A model generated the notes under the pieces. The model made no database searches and was not told where the DNA came from. It saw only the letters and a program-made list of their open reading frames with translations. From Lachnospiraceae bacterium (GTDB lineage Bacteria; Bacillota; Clostridia; Lachnospirales; Lachnospiraceae): a stretch of 32,359 nucleotides of DNA. Shown in pieces: positions 7,603 through 16,904 of the stretch; position 1 is the stretch's first letter; every line of letters starts with the position of its first letter. A program made the translations under genes and the position numbers. Where the stretch lies: assembly GCA_029225485.1 (NCBI GenBank), contig JAQXWO010000280.1, forward strand, positions 1 to 32,359. The letters run 5' to 3'.

Positions 7603-9183
7603 TTAATGTTCCCCGCCCTGCATCACATTCTTCATCAGCACCAGGCACTGTCCCCTTTTCAGTTCCTGGGATTCCAGCCCATTCATTTCCAGGATCTGTT
7701 CAGGCATCATGCAGTATTCCCTGGCAATTTTCCAGAGGGTGTCGCCTTCCTGCACATAGTAGCCTGTGATTCCCGGAATCTGTTCCAGTTTGTTCAAATC
7801 ATATTCTTTTTCATGCACTTCACGTATGCAGATCTGATGCTCCGGCCGGACTGCAAATACATTCAGACTGACCAGCGCACGTACCTCGATTTCTTCGCTG
7901 TCGGTCATGGTGGCTGACAGCTGTTCCAGACCTGTATTCAATGTAAAACGGCAATCCTCGGTCAGTCCCTGTATCTCTGCCAGGTGAGAATAGGGCACGA
8001 TTCCCTCCAGTACCGCAAAAGGCATGGAATCATCCGCGGAAATATAGAGAATCGATGCCGGAATGGCGCCTTCTATCTGAATGCCGCCGGGCACGATCTC
8101 TGCTTTATCCACTTTTACACTGCCATTACAGTTACAGATCTGAAGGATCCTGGGCCTCGCCGGCTGAATCCGGATTTTTCCCCCGGCACGGCATTTTGAT
8201 TCATTGCGCATCACCAGGCTCTCATAAATCTCATCGATTGTCGCCAGTTTTAATTCCTGATCCGGTGAAAACAGGTCCTCCAGTATCTCTGTCTGCTCGT
8301 TTCCGTACAGACGTATCTCCAGCTCCAGCACACCGTCGAGATGAAGTAACCGCAGTTCTCCGTCCGTATCCTCCCGGACCGAAAGCTCCATCTGTGCCGG
8401 AGTCACTTCAATATCCGGCACCATGTCCGCCGTGCATCCGCCGCAGGACACCTCTCCCTCAAAGGGCACGGAGTATTCCATCCACTGCACAGATTCTTTC
8501 TCATCCTCGGCACAGTACAGCACAAACAGAAAAAGCTTTCCCTGCACTTCGATCTTTCCGTCAAGCACTCTGGTACGGCAGCTTCTCATCTGAATATTTT
8601 CCCAGAGAATTTCCCGGATATTTGGTTTGTTCGGGGCCAGAGCCATTTCTTCCTTCAGGCGCAGGATATCTTTATTCTGCACTTCCAGCTGCATCAGCTC
8701 CAGTTTTTTGCGTTTTTCACAGGTCCTGATCTTTGTCTGAGTCTCCACCGCTGCTGTCATATCGTACATTTCATCCACGGATGCAGTGAAACTCAGCAAT
8801 CCCCGCACCGCCAGTTTTCTGGAATTGATCAGGGACACGCTCAAATCCTCCGTCTCGTGACACAGGCGTACGGTTTCCCCTGCCTCCAGCCCCGTCATCG
8901 GAAAGGACTCTTCAAAGGGTATCCTGAAGTCCAGCCGGTGAAGCTGCCGGTCTTTTGTGTCATCCATGTACAGAATACTCACCTCGACAGAGCCATCGGT
9001 ATACACTTTTTCCGATTCGGTTCTGACATTATCCTGAATGATCCGGTTTTTGGTCTGAATAATGATCTCTACATCCGGTCTGGCATCCGGCACATTAAAA
9101 TCCTCATCGATCGTAAGCTGCGTTTTTGCATGCTTTGCCTGACGGCACATATGTATGTTTTTCATCAATAATTCCACAGTCAT
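7603..9183 (-). CDS. sipL: SipL-like sporulation protein (SPOCS/DUF3794 domains plus C-terminal LysM)
   Basis: 526 aa. DUF3794-like repeats (NVPDARPDVEIIIQTKNRI, FRIPFEESFPM) and a C-terminal LysM (GYYVQEGDTLWKIAREYCMMPEQILEMNGLESQELKRGQCLVLM). Confidence 0.85.
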   Translation of the reverse strand: MTVELLMKNIHMCRQAKHAKTQLTIDEDFNVPDARPDVEIIIQTKNRIIQDNVRTESEKVYTDGSVEVSILYMDDTKDRQLHRLDFRIPFEESFPMTGLEAGETVRLCHETEDLSVSLINSRKLAVRGLLSFTASVDEMYDMTAAVETQTKIRTCEKRKKLELMQLEVQNKDILRLKEEMALAPNKPNIREILWENIQMRSCRTRVLDGKIEVQGKLFLFVLYCAEDEKESVQWMEYSVPFEGEVSCGGCTADMVPDIEVTPAQMELSVREDTDGELRLLHLDGVLELEIRLYGNEQTEILEDLFSPDQELKLATIDEIYESLVMRNESKCRAGGKIRIQPARPRILQICNCNGSVKVDKAEIVPGGIQIEGAIPASILYISADDSMPFAVLEGIVPYSHLAEIQGLTEDCRFTLNTGLEQLSATMTDSEEIEVRALVSLNVFAVRPEHQICIREVHEKEYDLNKLEQIPGITGYYVQEGDTLWKIAREYCMMPEQILEMNGLESQELKRGQCLVLMKNVMQGGEH

Positions 9184-9195
9184 TCCCCTCTCTGA

Positions 9196-9618
9196 TCACT
9201 CGATCACCACTTCTTTTTCCCGGGCCTCCATTTTCAGGACAAGACAGGGCCAGGAAGGCTCTTTCGACAGCTGTTCCTGATTGGACGGTCCAATGAGACG
9301 GGTATCCAGATAGACCGCCGTGTCATCCTCCGTACATTCCGCCACGGAAATACTGTATCCTCCCGTCTTCTGTTCCCCATAGCCCCGGATCAGATACAAA
9401 AAACCTCCGTCCATATAGGACATCCTGATCTCTCCCTGCTTATTTGCTTCGATCTCTTCTGCCAGCTCCCGGGGGACTTCATCCAGAGCCATGACCGTAA
9501 ATTCCACCTCCCGGCGTTCCTGATCCTTCTCATTCTTCCCGCAGCCGGTCATCAGCAGCACCGGTATCACTGCCAGCAGCCATATCTTCCTCCATCTTCT
9601 CAAATCCGCCACCCACAC
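9196..9618 (-). CDS. Small lipoprotein with PrcB-like C-terminal domain
   Basis: 140 aa. Lipobox VLLMTGCG; YLIRGYGEQKTGGYSISV... pattern as in protease complex subunit PrcB C-domain proteins. GTG start at 9618; the exact start is uncertain. Confidence 0.7.
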   Translation of the reverse strand: MWVADLRRWRKIWLLAVIPVLLMTGCGKNEKDQERREVEFTVMALDEVPRELAEEIEANKQGEIRMSYMDGGFLYLIRGYGEQKTGGYSISVAECTEDDTAVYLDTRLIGPSNQEQLSKEPSWPCLVLKMEAREKEVVIE

Positions 9619-9700
9619 TGCCGCACTTTACCATATATTATTACGTGCCTTTCTAAAATATGACTGCAACTTTCCTGTTCTCTTTTATTCGCGGTTATGG

Positions 9701-9706
9701 TATACT
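9701..9706 (+). promoter_or_regulatory. Extended -10 element (TGG-TATACT) ahead of dnaD-like gene
   Basis: TATGGTATACT about 105 nt upstream of the likely start at 9811; the -35 is poor. Confidence 0.45.
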
Positions 9707-9730
9707 GAACCTGCTGATTTTGATTATTGC

Positions 9731-9794
9731 ATGATTCGGGTGTCAATAACACCGCCCGGATCATGACTTTCATATCAGGCTGTCACAGACAGCC
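9731..9794 (+). promoter_or_regulatory. Tandem hairpins in the dnaD-like 5' leader
   Basis: ATGATTCGGG...CCCGGATCAT (9731-9764) and perfect GGCTGTC-ACA-GACAGCC (9778-9794), which abuts RBS AGGGAGG (9795-9801). Confidence 0.6.
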
Positions 9795-9810
9795 AGGGAG
9801 GCTTATTACT

Positions 9811-10887
9811 ATGAAACTCTACACAACTGCTCCGGCCGGAGCAACCTTACTTCAGAATGCTTTTATCGACCGATATATGGTGCATGCCAATGGCGAATTC
9901 GTAAAAGTATATATCTACCTCCTGCGGTGTGCCGGCTCCAATATGGAACTGACCCTCTCTTCTGTGGCCGATGTCCTGGAATATACGGAAAAGGACCTGC
10001 TGCGGGCGCTTTCCTACTGGGAAAAGCTGAAGCTTCTCCGAATGAATTATGCAGCCGACGGTACGATCCTGGATATTACATTTGCCGATATCACAGCGCT
10101 CCAGTCTGCTCCCGGCCCGGCAGTCCAGCAGACTTCTGCTCTGCGTGCAGCCACGTCATCAGGTTCTGCTGTTTCCGGAGTTCAGCCCCGCCAGATGGCC
10201 TCCTCCGGTGAGCAGGCCGTTTCCCGTGATCCTGCCAGGATGCAGGAACTGAAAGAGCAGGCAGACATCCGGCAGCTCTTTTTTGTGGCAGAACAGTATC
10301 TGCAGCGTCCCCTTTCTTCCGCCGAACAGGAGGATCTGCTGTATTACTTTGATACTCTGCACTTCTCGGTTGACCTGATCGAATATCTGCTGGAATACTG
10401 TATTTCCAAGGGGTCTGCCAGCAGACATTACATACGCAAGGTCGCCCTCGCATGGGCAGAGGCAGGGATCACCACAGTCACTCAGGCCCGGGAGGAGACG
10501 AATCTGTACAACAAAAATTATTTTTCTATTATGAATGCATTCGGGATCAAAGGACGAAATCCTGCCGCTCCGGAGCTGGAGATCATGTCCCACTGGATCA
10601 ATGAGCTCGGTTTTACTCTGGATATTATCCTGGAGGCCTGCAGACGCACCATACAGCAGACACATCAGCCCAACTTCCAGTATGCCAACAAGATCCTGGA
10701 ACAGTGGAAAAAGCAGGGAGTCCACTCTGCTGCCGACATTGTGGCCCTGGATCAGAAACGCAAGGCACAGCAGAAGGAAAAAGCACAGCAGTCTTCACAA
10801 AAATCCGGCAGCAATAACCGTTTCAACAATTTTACACAGCGTGAGTACGACTACGGCCAGCTGGAACGGCGGCTGCTGAATTCCTGA
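9811..10887 (+). CDS. DnaD domain protein (primosome/helicase loading)
   Basis: MKLYTTAPAGATLLQNAFIDRYMVHANGEFVKVYIYLLRC plus C-terminal DnaB_2-like domain (IKGRNPAAPELEIMSHWINELGFTLDIILEACRRTI). ORF opens at 9727; ATG 9811 has a strong RBS. Confidence 0.9.
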   Translation: MKLYTTAPAGATLLQNAFIDRYMVHANGEFVKVYIYLLRCAGSNMELTLSSVADVLEYTEKDLLRALSYWEKLKLLRMNYAADGTILDITFADITALQSAPGPAVQQTSALRAATSSGSAVSGVQPRQMASSGEQAVSRDPARMQELKEQADIRQLFFVAEQYLQRPLSSAEQEDLLYYFDTLHFSVDLIEYLLEYCISKGSASRHYIRKVALAWAEAGITTVTQAREETNLYNKNYFSIMNAFGIKGRNPAAPELEIMSHWINELGFTLDIILEACRRTIQQTHQPNFQYANKILEQWKKQGVHSAADIVALDQKRKAQQKEKAQQSSQKSGSNNRFNNFTQREYDYGQLERRLLNS

Positions 10888-10910
10888 ATCAGAAAGGCAG
10901 GTGAGATACG

Positions 10911-11948
10911 ATGGGAATCACAAATTCTCAGTACAACATGATCATGCGCAGATATGAACAGCAGCAGCTGCAGAATCAACAGCAGCTCTCTGACCGGCGC
11001 AGGGAGATCTATCAGCGTTTCCCGGAGTATGCCCGGCTGGATGGAGAAATTGCATCATCCAGTACCGCATGTGCCCGTGCCATGCTGGCAGAAGGGATCT
11101 CCTCCCCTGACGGCAGCACCGACACCTCCGGCAGCATGAGTTCCACCAGCGCCCTGCGTCTCCACATTCAGGAATTGTCCGGGCGAAAGCAGCAGATCCT
11201 GACCTCTGCCGGATACCCGAAGGATTATCTGGAACTGCATTACCACTGTCCTGACTGCCAGGACACCGGCTATGTGGGTACTCAGAAATGCCACTGCTTT
11301 CGTCAGGCGATCATTGATCTGCTCTACTCTCAGTCGAACCTCAGCGATTTTCTGGAGCAGGAAAATTTTTCCAGATTCTCTCTGGATTATTATTCCGACG
11401 AAAAGACTGACAGTGTGACCGGTATGACCGCCCGTCAGACGGCCTCCCGGACCCTGGAGGAGTGCAGGAATTTCGTCGCCGATTTTGATACTTCCTTCGA
11501 AAATCTGTTTCTGTATGGCGACACAGGACTCGGGAAAACCTTCCTGTCACACTGTATCGCCCGGGAACTGATCGAGACGGCCCACTCTGTCATATACTTT
11601 TCGGCATTCCGCCTTTTCGAACTCTTTGCCGATGCCACCTTCGGGCGCACCACGGAGGATGTTCCCTCCGAGCTGGAGCAGCATGTATTTGACTGCGATT
11701 TTCTGATCATCGACGACCTGGGCACTGAGATGACCAATACCTTCGTTTCCTCCCAGCTGTTCCTGATCCTGAACGAGCGGATCCTGCGGCGCAAAAGCAC
11801 CCTGATCTCCACCAATCTGAACCTGGGCACCTTCGCGGATATTTACTCGGAACGTGTATTTTCCAGAATATCCAGTTCCTATACGATCCTGAAGCTCATC
11901 GGGGATGATATCCGCATCCAGAAAAAGCTGCGCCGGTTGATTTCCTGA
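10911..11948 (+). CDS. DnaC/DnaI-like ATP-binding helicase loader
   Basis: 345 aa. CPDCQDTGYVGTQKCHC zinc motif; Walker A GDTGLGKT; Walker B FLIIDDLGTE; ISTNLNL sensor. Confidence 0.93.
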   Translation: MGITNSQYNMIMRRYEQQQLQNQQQLSDRRREIYQRFPEYARLDGEIASSSTACARAMLAEGISSPDGSTDTSGSMSSTSALRLHIQELSGRKQQILTSAGYPKDYLELHYHCPDCQDTGYVGTQKCHCFRQAIIDLLYSQSNLSDFLEQENFSRFSLDYYSDEKTDSVTGMTARQTASRTLEECRNFVADFDTSFENLFLYGDTGLGKTFLSHCIARELIETAHSVIYFSAFRLFELFADATFGRTTEDVPSELEQHVFDCDFLIIDDLGTEMTNTFVSSQLFLILNERILRRKSTLISTNLNLGTFADIYSERVFSRISSSYTILKLIGDDIRIQKKLRRLIS

Positions 11949-12014
11949 AGCAGACCGCGCGCCCCAGGCAGCAGCCGTCATACGTCTGAACCTGATAAAA
12001 TACAATTCGGGGGG

Positions 12015-12042
12015 TTGACCGGAGCGTATTTTATGATAGAAT
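12015..12042 (+). promoter_or_regulatory. SigmaA-type promoter for prs
   Basis: TTGACC (12015-12020) - 16 nt - TAGAAT (12037-12042). Confidence 0.6.
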
Positions 12043-12060
12043 GAGCGTAAACAGAAATAC

Positions 12061-12068
12061 TGTATACA
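12061..12068. promoter_or_regulatory. Candidate GntR-type operator TGTATACA in the prs leader
   Basis: 8-bp palindrome TGTATACA (cTGTATACAa context) at about +12 of the predicted transcript, similar to the site near ispE. Confidence 0.4.
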
Positions 12069-12152
12069 AAAATACATGTTTGATTTCTACTGATGACTAC
12101 ACCGTACTCTGACTTTGAGAAAGCATACGGTTCATTATATGGAGGAAAAAAT

Positions 12153-13340
12153 ATGCAGTCTGCATTTGAACGAAATATGGAAACCATTCCTGTCGGTGAA
12201 CTGGGCATTATTGCCCTGAAGAGCTGCGAGACACTGGGACAGAAAATCAATGATTATATCGTCCAGTGGCGAAGGGAACGGGAACATGAGCAGAAAGGCA
12301 ATCCTCAGCTTCGCTGTTATTCCAAGGATTCTTACCTGGTGGATGCCAGTGTACCACGCTTTGGCTCAGGCGAAGCAAAGGGCATTATCAACGATACTGT
12401 CCGCGGAGATGATCTTTACGTGCTTGTGGATGTCTGCAATTACAGTCTGACCTACTCCCTGTGCGGTCAGGTCAACCACATGTCACCAGATGACCATTTT
12501 GCAGATCTGAAACGTATTATCGCTGCTGTGGGCGGAAAAGCCAGACGTATCAATGTCATCATGCCCTTCCTTTATGAGAGCCGTCAGCATAAGCGTACGG
12601 GCCGTGAATCCCTGGACTGTGCTCTGGCTCTTCAAGAGCTGATAAAAATGGGTGTGGACAATATTATCACCTTTGATGCCCATGACCCGAGAGTCCAGAA
12701 TGCGATCCCTCTTCACGGTTTCGAGACGATCCAGCCTGTTTATCAGTTTATCAAGGGACTGTTCCGTGCCGCTCCCGATCTGGAGATCTCTCCGGATCGT
12801 CTGATGATCATCAGCCCGGATGAGGGTGCTGCCGGACGGGCCATTTACATGGCAAATATTCTCGGTGTCGATATGGGTATGTTCTACAAGCGCCGTGATT
12901 ATGCCCACATTGTGAACGGGCGCAATCCTATCGTTGCTCATGAATTCCTCGGTGCTGATGTGGCCGGCAAGGACGTTGTGATCCTGGATGATATGATCTC
13001 CTCCGGAGACAGCATGCTGGAGGTCGCTGCCGAACTGAAAAAGAGAAAGGCAGACCGCATTTTCCTGTGCTCTACCTTCGGACTTTTCACAAATGGCATG
13101 AAGAAATTTGACGAGGCTTACCTGAAAGGACAGTTCTATGCACTGCTGACCACCAATCTGGTCTATCAGTCGCCGGAGCTTCTGAAGAAGCCTTATTATA
13201 CCGGCTGCGATCTGAGCAAATACATTGCCCTTCTGATCGATACCCTGAACCACGACGGCTCGATCAGTGATCTGCTGAACCCTACTGCCCGGATCAACAG
13301 ATTCCTGGAAAAGAAGAAAGCGGAAAAACTGCAAAAATAA
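12153..13340 (+). CDS. prs: Ribose-phosphate pyrophosphokinase
   Basis: PRPP synthase motifs: MPFLYESRQHKRTGRESLDCALALQEL, ITFDAHDPRV, phosphoribosyl loop VVILDDMISSGDSMLE. ATG 12153 has RBS GGAGG; ORF opens at 12093. Confidence 0.93.
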   Translation: MQSAFERNMETIPVGELGIIALKSCETLGQKINDYIVQWRREREHEQKGNPQLRCYSKDSYLVDASVPRFGSGEAKGIINDTVRGDDLYVLVDVCNYSLTYSLCGQVNHMSPDDHFADLKRIIAAVGGKARRINVIMPFLYESRQHKRTGRESLDCALALQELIKMGVDNIITFDAHDPRVQNAIPLHGFETIQPVYQFIKGLFRAAPDLEISPDRLMIISPDEGAAGRAIYMANILGVDMGMFYKRRDYAHIVNGRNPIVAHEFLGADVAGKDVVILDDMISSGDSMLEVAAELKKRKADRIFLCSTFGLFTNGMKKFDEAYLKGQFYALLTTNLVYQSPELLKKPYYTGCDLSKYIALLIDTLNHDGSISDLLNPTARINRFLEKKKAEKLQK

Positions 13341-13341
13341 G

Positions 13342-13388
13342 AAAAATCCTGCAGGATCTGTACGTGCGGCAGAACCTGCAGGATTTTT
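13342..13388 (+). terminator. Rho-independent terminator (possibly bidirectional) after prs
   Basis: AAAAATCCTGCAGG - loop - CCTGCAGGATTTTT. Confidence 0.88.
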
Positions 13389-13401
13389 GATTTCATTCTT
13401 T

Positions 13402-14244
13402 TCAAATATTCCGAAGCAGCTCGATCTCCCTAGCATATCCGGGCAGCTCATTCGGTGTCTCAAGACAGAATGGCAGATGAGACAGTTTCGGATGATGCAC
13501 CACCCTTCGAAGGGCTTCCAGCCCCAGAGAGCCTTCTCCGATCTTTTCATGACGGTCTTTATGGCTGGCAAAAGGATTTTTACTGTCATTGACATGGACA
13601 GCCTTCAGCCGGTCCAGTCCGATGACCCGGTCAAATTCCTCCACCACTTCATCCAGGTGATTCACGATATCGTACCCTGCATCATAGACATGGCAGGTAT
13701 CCAGGCAGACGCCAAGCTGCTCTTTGCACCTGGTGCGCCGGATGATCTCCGCCAGCTCTTCAAAGCGGCTTCCCACTTCGCTTCCTTTTCCTGACATGGT
13801 TTCCAGCAGTACTGTCGTATGCTGTTCCGGCGTCAGGATCCGGTTCAGCATCCCGGCGATCAGCTCGATTCCCTGATCAATTCCCTGCCCCACATGACTG
13901 CCGGGATGAAAATTGTACAGATTGCCCGGAATGTACTCCATCCGCCTCAGATCATCCGCCATGGTCATCTCTGCAAATTCCCTCGTATGCTCCTCTTTGG
14001 AGCAGGGATTGAGGGTGTACGGGGCGTGAGCGACTACAGTGCCGATCCCGTGCTCCTGTGCATACATCAGATAGGCTTCCACATCCTTCGGATCGATCTC
14101 CTTCGCTTTGCTCCCTCTGGGATTTCTCGTAAAAAACTGAAACGTATCAGCACCGATGGACACCGCTTCCTTTCCCATATGGAGAAATCCCCTGGAAGAA
14201 GAAAGATGGCAGCCCAGCTTTATCTTTTCACTCATATCCTGCAT
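13402..14244 (-). CDS. nfo: Deoxyribonuclease IV (AP endonuclease family 2)
   Basis: 280 aa. [71 protein letters not shown]. Confidence 0.96.
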   Translation of the reverse strand: MQDMSEKIKLGCHLSSSRGFLHMGKEAVSIGADTFQFFTRNPRGSKAKEIDPKDVEAYLMYAQEHGIGTVVAHAPYTLNPCSKEEHTREFAEMTMADDLRRMEYIPGNLYNFHPGSHVGQGIDQGIELIAGMLNRILTPEQHTTVLLETMSGKGSEVGSRFEELAEIIRRTRCKEQLGVCLDTCHVYDAGYDIVNHLDEVVEEFDRVIGLDRLKAVHVNDSKNPFASHKDRHEKIGEGSLGLEALRRVVHHPKLSHLPFCLETPNELPGYAREIELLRNI

Positions 14245-15727
14245 TTTCCTTTTCTTTTATTTTTTCCAGAATGCGCCGTTCTCTGTCCTGACAGGTAAAT
14301 AGGATCACCTGCCGCCTGCTGTGATACAGCCAGGTCATCACAGATTCCAGACGGTCATCATCATACATGGCAAATGGCTCATCCAGGATCAGCGGCATCC
14401 CATGATCCCCGGAAAAAAGATCGCCTGCTGCGATCCGCAGAGCAAAATAGACCTGTTGTATGGCTCCATAACTCATCTCATACAGCCGCAGCAGCCTGTC
14501 TTTTGTCTGGATCCGGACATCTGACCTGTCATCCAACGTCACTTTCGTATATTTTCCTCCTGTGATCTGAGACAATACCAGAGAGGCATGATCATTCAGA
14601 CTTCCTCCCGACTCCTGCAAAATAGCAGACGACAGCCCTGCGATCCTTTCCATAGCCAGATTCACTGCCTCGATCTCGATGTCAAGGCCTTCCGTCTTCA
14701 CATGATTCTGATACAGTATCTCCAGCTCATGCTGCAGTTTTTGGTACTTTTCCTCACGGTCCGCGATCTCTTCCCTGATATTCTGAAGCCTCCACTGCTG
14801 CTCTTCTCCGGCGTCTTCGGAATCGTCTTCCTCTCCTTCTTCCTCTCCCAGAAGCCTGTGTACCGGTATTTCCGCGATCAGAAAAATAACTCCAAAAATA
14901 CCCAGAAACAGCCTGGCCTGAAACACAGAAAGCAGCCATGCCCCGGTGAAGGAAAGGATGGATGCGATCACCAGGAGGATCTCCATCATGACACGATAAC
15001 GCCCCGATCTGCGTTCGCCTGTCTCCTGACCTTTGTTCTGTAGATTTCCCGCCTTCTTCCGCATCGTCTCTTCCCTGCTTCGCAGAGCTTCCAGATCCTT
15101 CCGCAGATAATCCGCTTCTGCCTGTCTGCGGCCGATCCGTTCCTCCAGAAGAGCTTCCTCCGCTTTCTTTTTCTGCTCCAGCTGTTTCTTTTTTTTGCGG
15201 AGGCTCTGAAGCGCCCGGGGTACATCCGTCTGCATATCCAGAGCATTGTCATAATTTACCATAAATCCCCGCAGTTCTTCGGTCAGCGCATCCTCTGTCT
15301 CTCCTCCGGCCTGACGGATAGAAACGGTATTTTGAAAAGCCGACTCGCTCATCCCGTTCATCAGACGTGAAATGAGCGCTTCGCCGTCTTCGATTTCCCG
15401 TCCCTGTGTCTCACTGACCACCGTAAGAGACTGATGCTCCCGGTCAAAATTGCGGTCGATCCGGTAGATTTCCCCGCCCTCCCGGATCCTCATGCTTCCG
15501 GCAAAATATGCGGGATTCTCCCAGGGCTGCCGGAGACTGTACTCATCCAGTCTCGCGGGTCTGCCCCGTCCCCTTGTCAGTCCAAACAGCATGGAACGGA
15601 TAAAAGAATGGATCGTCGACTTACCGGTCTCATTTTTTCCATATATGATGTTGATGCCCGGTTTCAGCGCCAGCCGGTGATCTGTAAATTTCCCATAATG
15701 TTTCAAATATAACTCAAGAATCTCCAT
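14228..15727 (-). CDS. SbcC/Rad50-like AAA ATPase, YhaN-like short form with a central TM hairpin
   Basis: 499 aa. Walker [12 protein letters not shown]-terminal [15 protein letters not shown] signature and Walker [15 protein letters not shown]; coiled coil; hydrophobic pair at about residues 243-294. Overlaps the MPE gene. Confidence 0.88.
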   Translation of the reverse strand: MEILELYLKHYGKFTDHRLALKPGINIIYGKNETGKSTIHSFIRSMLFGLTRGRGRPARLDEYSLRQPWENPAYFAGSMRIREGGEIYRIDRNFDREHQSLTVVSETQGREIEDGEALISRLMNGMSESAFQNTVSIRQAGGETEDALTEELRGFMVNYDNALDMQTDVPRALQSLRKKKKQLEQKKKAEEALLEERIGRRQAEADYLRKDLEALRSREETMRKKAGNLQNKGQETGERRSGRYRVMMEILLVIASILSFTGAWLLSVFQARLFLGIFGVIFLIAEIPVHRLLGEEEGEEDDSEDAGEEQQWRLQNIREEIADREEKYQKLQHELEILYQNHVKTEGLDIEIEAVNLAMERIAGLSSAILQESGGSLNDHASLVLSQITGGKYTKVTLDDRSDVRIQTKDRLLRLYEMSYGAIQQVYFALRIAAGDLFSGDHGMPLILDEPFAMYDDDRLESVMTWLYHSRRQVILFTCQDRERRILEKIKEKENAGYE

Positions 15728-16766
15728 ACAACAGTGCCTCCAGTCCGTAGCGCAGCGCCTTCTCCTCCACCATGCCCTTCGGTGATTCCCCGAAGCTCTC
15801 GATAAAATCTCCGATCAGCTGACCGCGATACTGACGTCTCAGCTCCTCCACAGGGAAAGCCGGAATCGTCCCATCCTCGATGTCCAGAATACGGCCGCAT
15901 TTCCTGTATTCTCTCAGATCCGGCCGGAACTGAGGCGCACGCTGACCGGTAAACCGGATCCGGTACATGTTCTGCTGTCCTTCCCGGTGAATCAGCTCTG
16001 CCACCTTTTCCCTCAGAGAGTATCCGGTATCCTGCTCTGTCACCTCGATCTCTTCCTGCAGATAACTGCGGGAGGCAGACTCCACAAAGGACAGCTTCAC
16101 CCGCTTACGCTGCACCTCTCCCAGCACATAACCGTGGGCTCCTGTGTCATTACAATCAATCGGCTCCAATGCCCCGGCATAGAGTGCCAGACCCTGGATA
16201 AATACCTGGGGTTTGTGAATATGCCCCAGCGCAATATAGTCAAAACCGGACTCCATCAAAGCATTTTTAGAGATCGGAATATGGCCGGCATCTCCCCCGT
16301 GAGCCAGCAGAATGCGGAAATAATCATTTTTATCCGCTTTCAGTCCGTCATACAAAGGAGTCGTAATCTCCTGTTGGTGATAGCTCAGACCGTATACCTC
16401 TGTCTTCAGTTCAGGAAGACGCACCTTCTCACACTCCGGCGAAAACAGACAAACCACATTACTGCTCCACCCAAAATTCAGATAAGGTGAAGAGGGCTTC
16501 AGGTAATCATGATTGCCGGCGATGAGTACCACCATTGTCTTTTCCAGTGTGGAAAAAAGATAATCCACCTCCCGAAGCTCCTGCAGCAAAGGCTGTCTGT
16601 GAAACAGATCTCCTGCGATCAGCAAAAGATCCACCTTTTTTTCATTGGCATCCTCGATACATCTGCGAAAGCTGTCCCAGATCTCTCTCCCCCGGTCCTT
16701 TGACCAGCTGTATCCCGAATCCGGCGCAGCCCCCAGATGTACATCTGCAATATGCATAAAGCGCAT
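15714..16766 (-). CDS. SbcD/YhaO-like metallophosphoesterase (DNA repair exonuclease)
   Basis: MRFMHIADVHLGA, LLIAGDLFHRQPL, VVLIAGNHDYL, FDYIALGHIHKPQ. ORF opens at 16829; ATG 16766 fits the family N-terminus. Confidence 0.93.
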   Translation of the reverse strand: MRFMHIADVHLGAAPDSGYSWSKDRGREIWDSFRRCIEDANEKKVDLLLIAGDLFHRQPLLQELREVDYLFSTLEKTMVVLIAGNHDYLKPSSPYLNFGWSSNVVCLFSPECEKVRLPELKTEVYGLSYHQQEITTPLYDGLKADKNDYFRILLAHGGDAGHIPISKNALMESGFDYIALGHIHKPQVFIQGLALYAGALEPIDCNDTGAHGYVLGEVQRKRVKLSFVESASRSYLQEEIEVTEQDTGYSLREKVAELIHREGQQNMYRIRFTGQRAPQFRPDLREYRKCGRILDIEDGTIPAFPVEELRRQYRGQLIGDFIESFGESPKGMVEEKALRYGLEALLYGDS

Positions 16767-16831
16767 GCAGTATTCTCCCCTTTCATAAAAATATCTCTCA
16801 GTATACCATAGATTTTCCCATTCATCCATGC

Positions 16832-16870
16832 TATAATTTTCTCACCGTTCAGAGGCTGGCTCTGAACGGT
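16832..16870 (+). promoter_or_regulatory. mscL extended -10 promoter and 5'-terminal perfect hairpin
   Basis: ATGCTATAAT (-10 at 16832-16837), then ACCGTTCAGAG-GCTGG-CTCTGAACGGT (16844-16870). Confidence 0.7.
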
Positions 16871-16904
16871 GTAAATCAACACTCACAACGAAAGGGGAAT
16901 CACT

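Noticed and set aside
12483-13595. 370-aa minus-strand ORF opposite prs
   Set aside because: prs is unambiguous on the plus strand; this ORF also crosses the terminator and nfo end.
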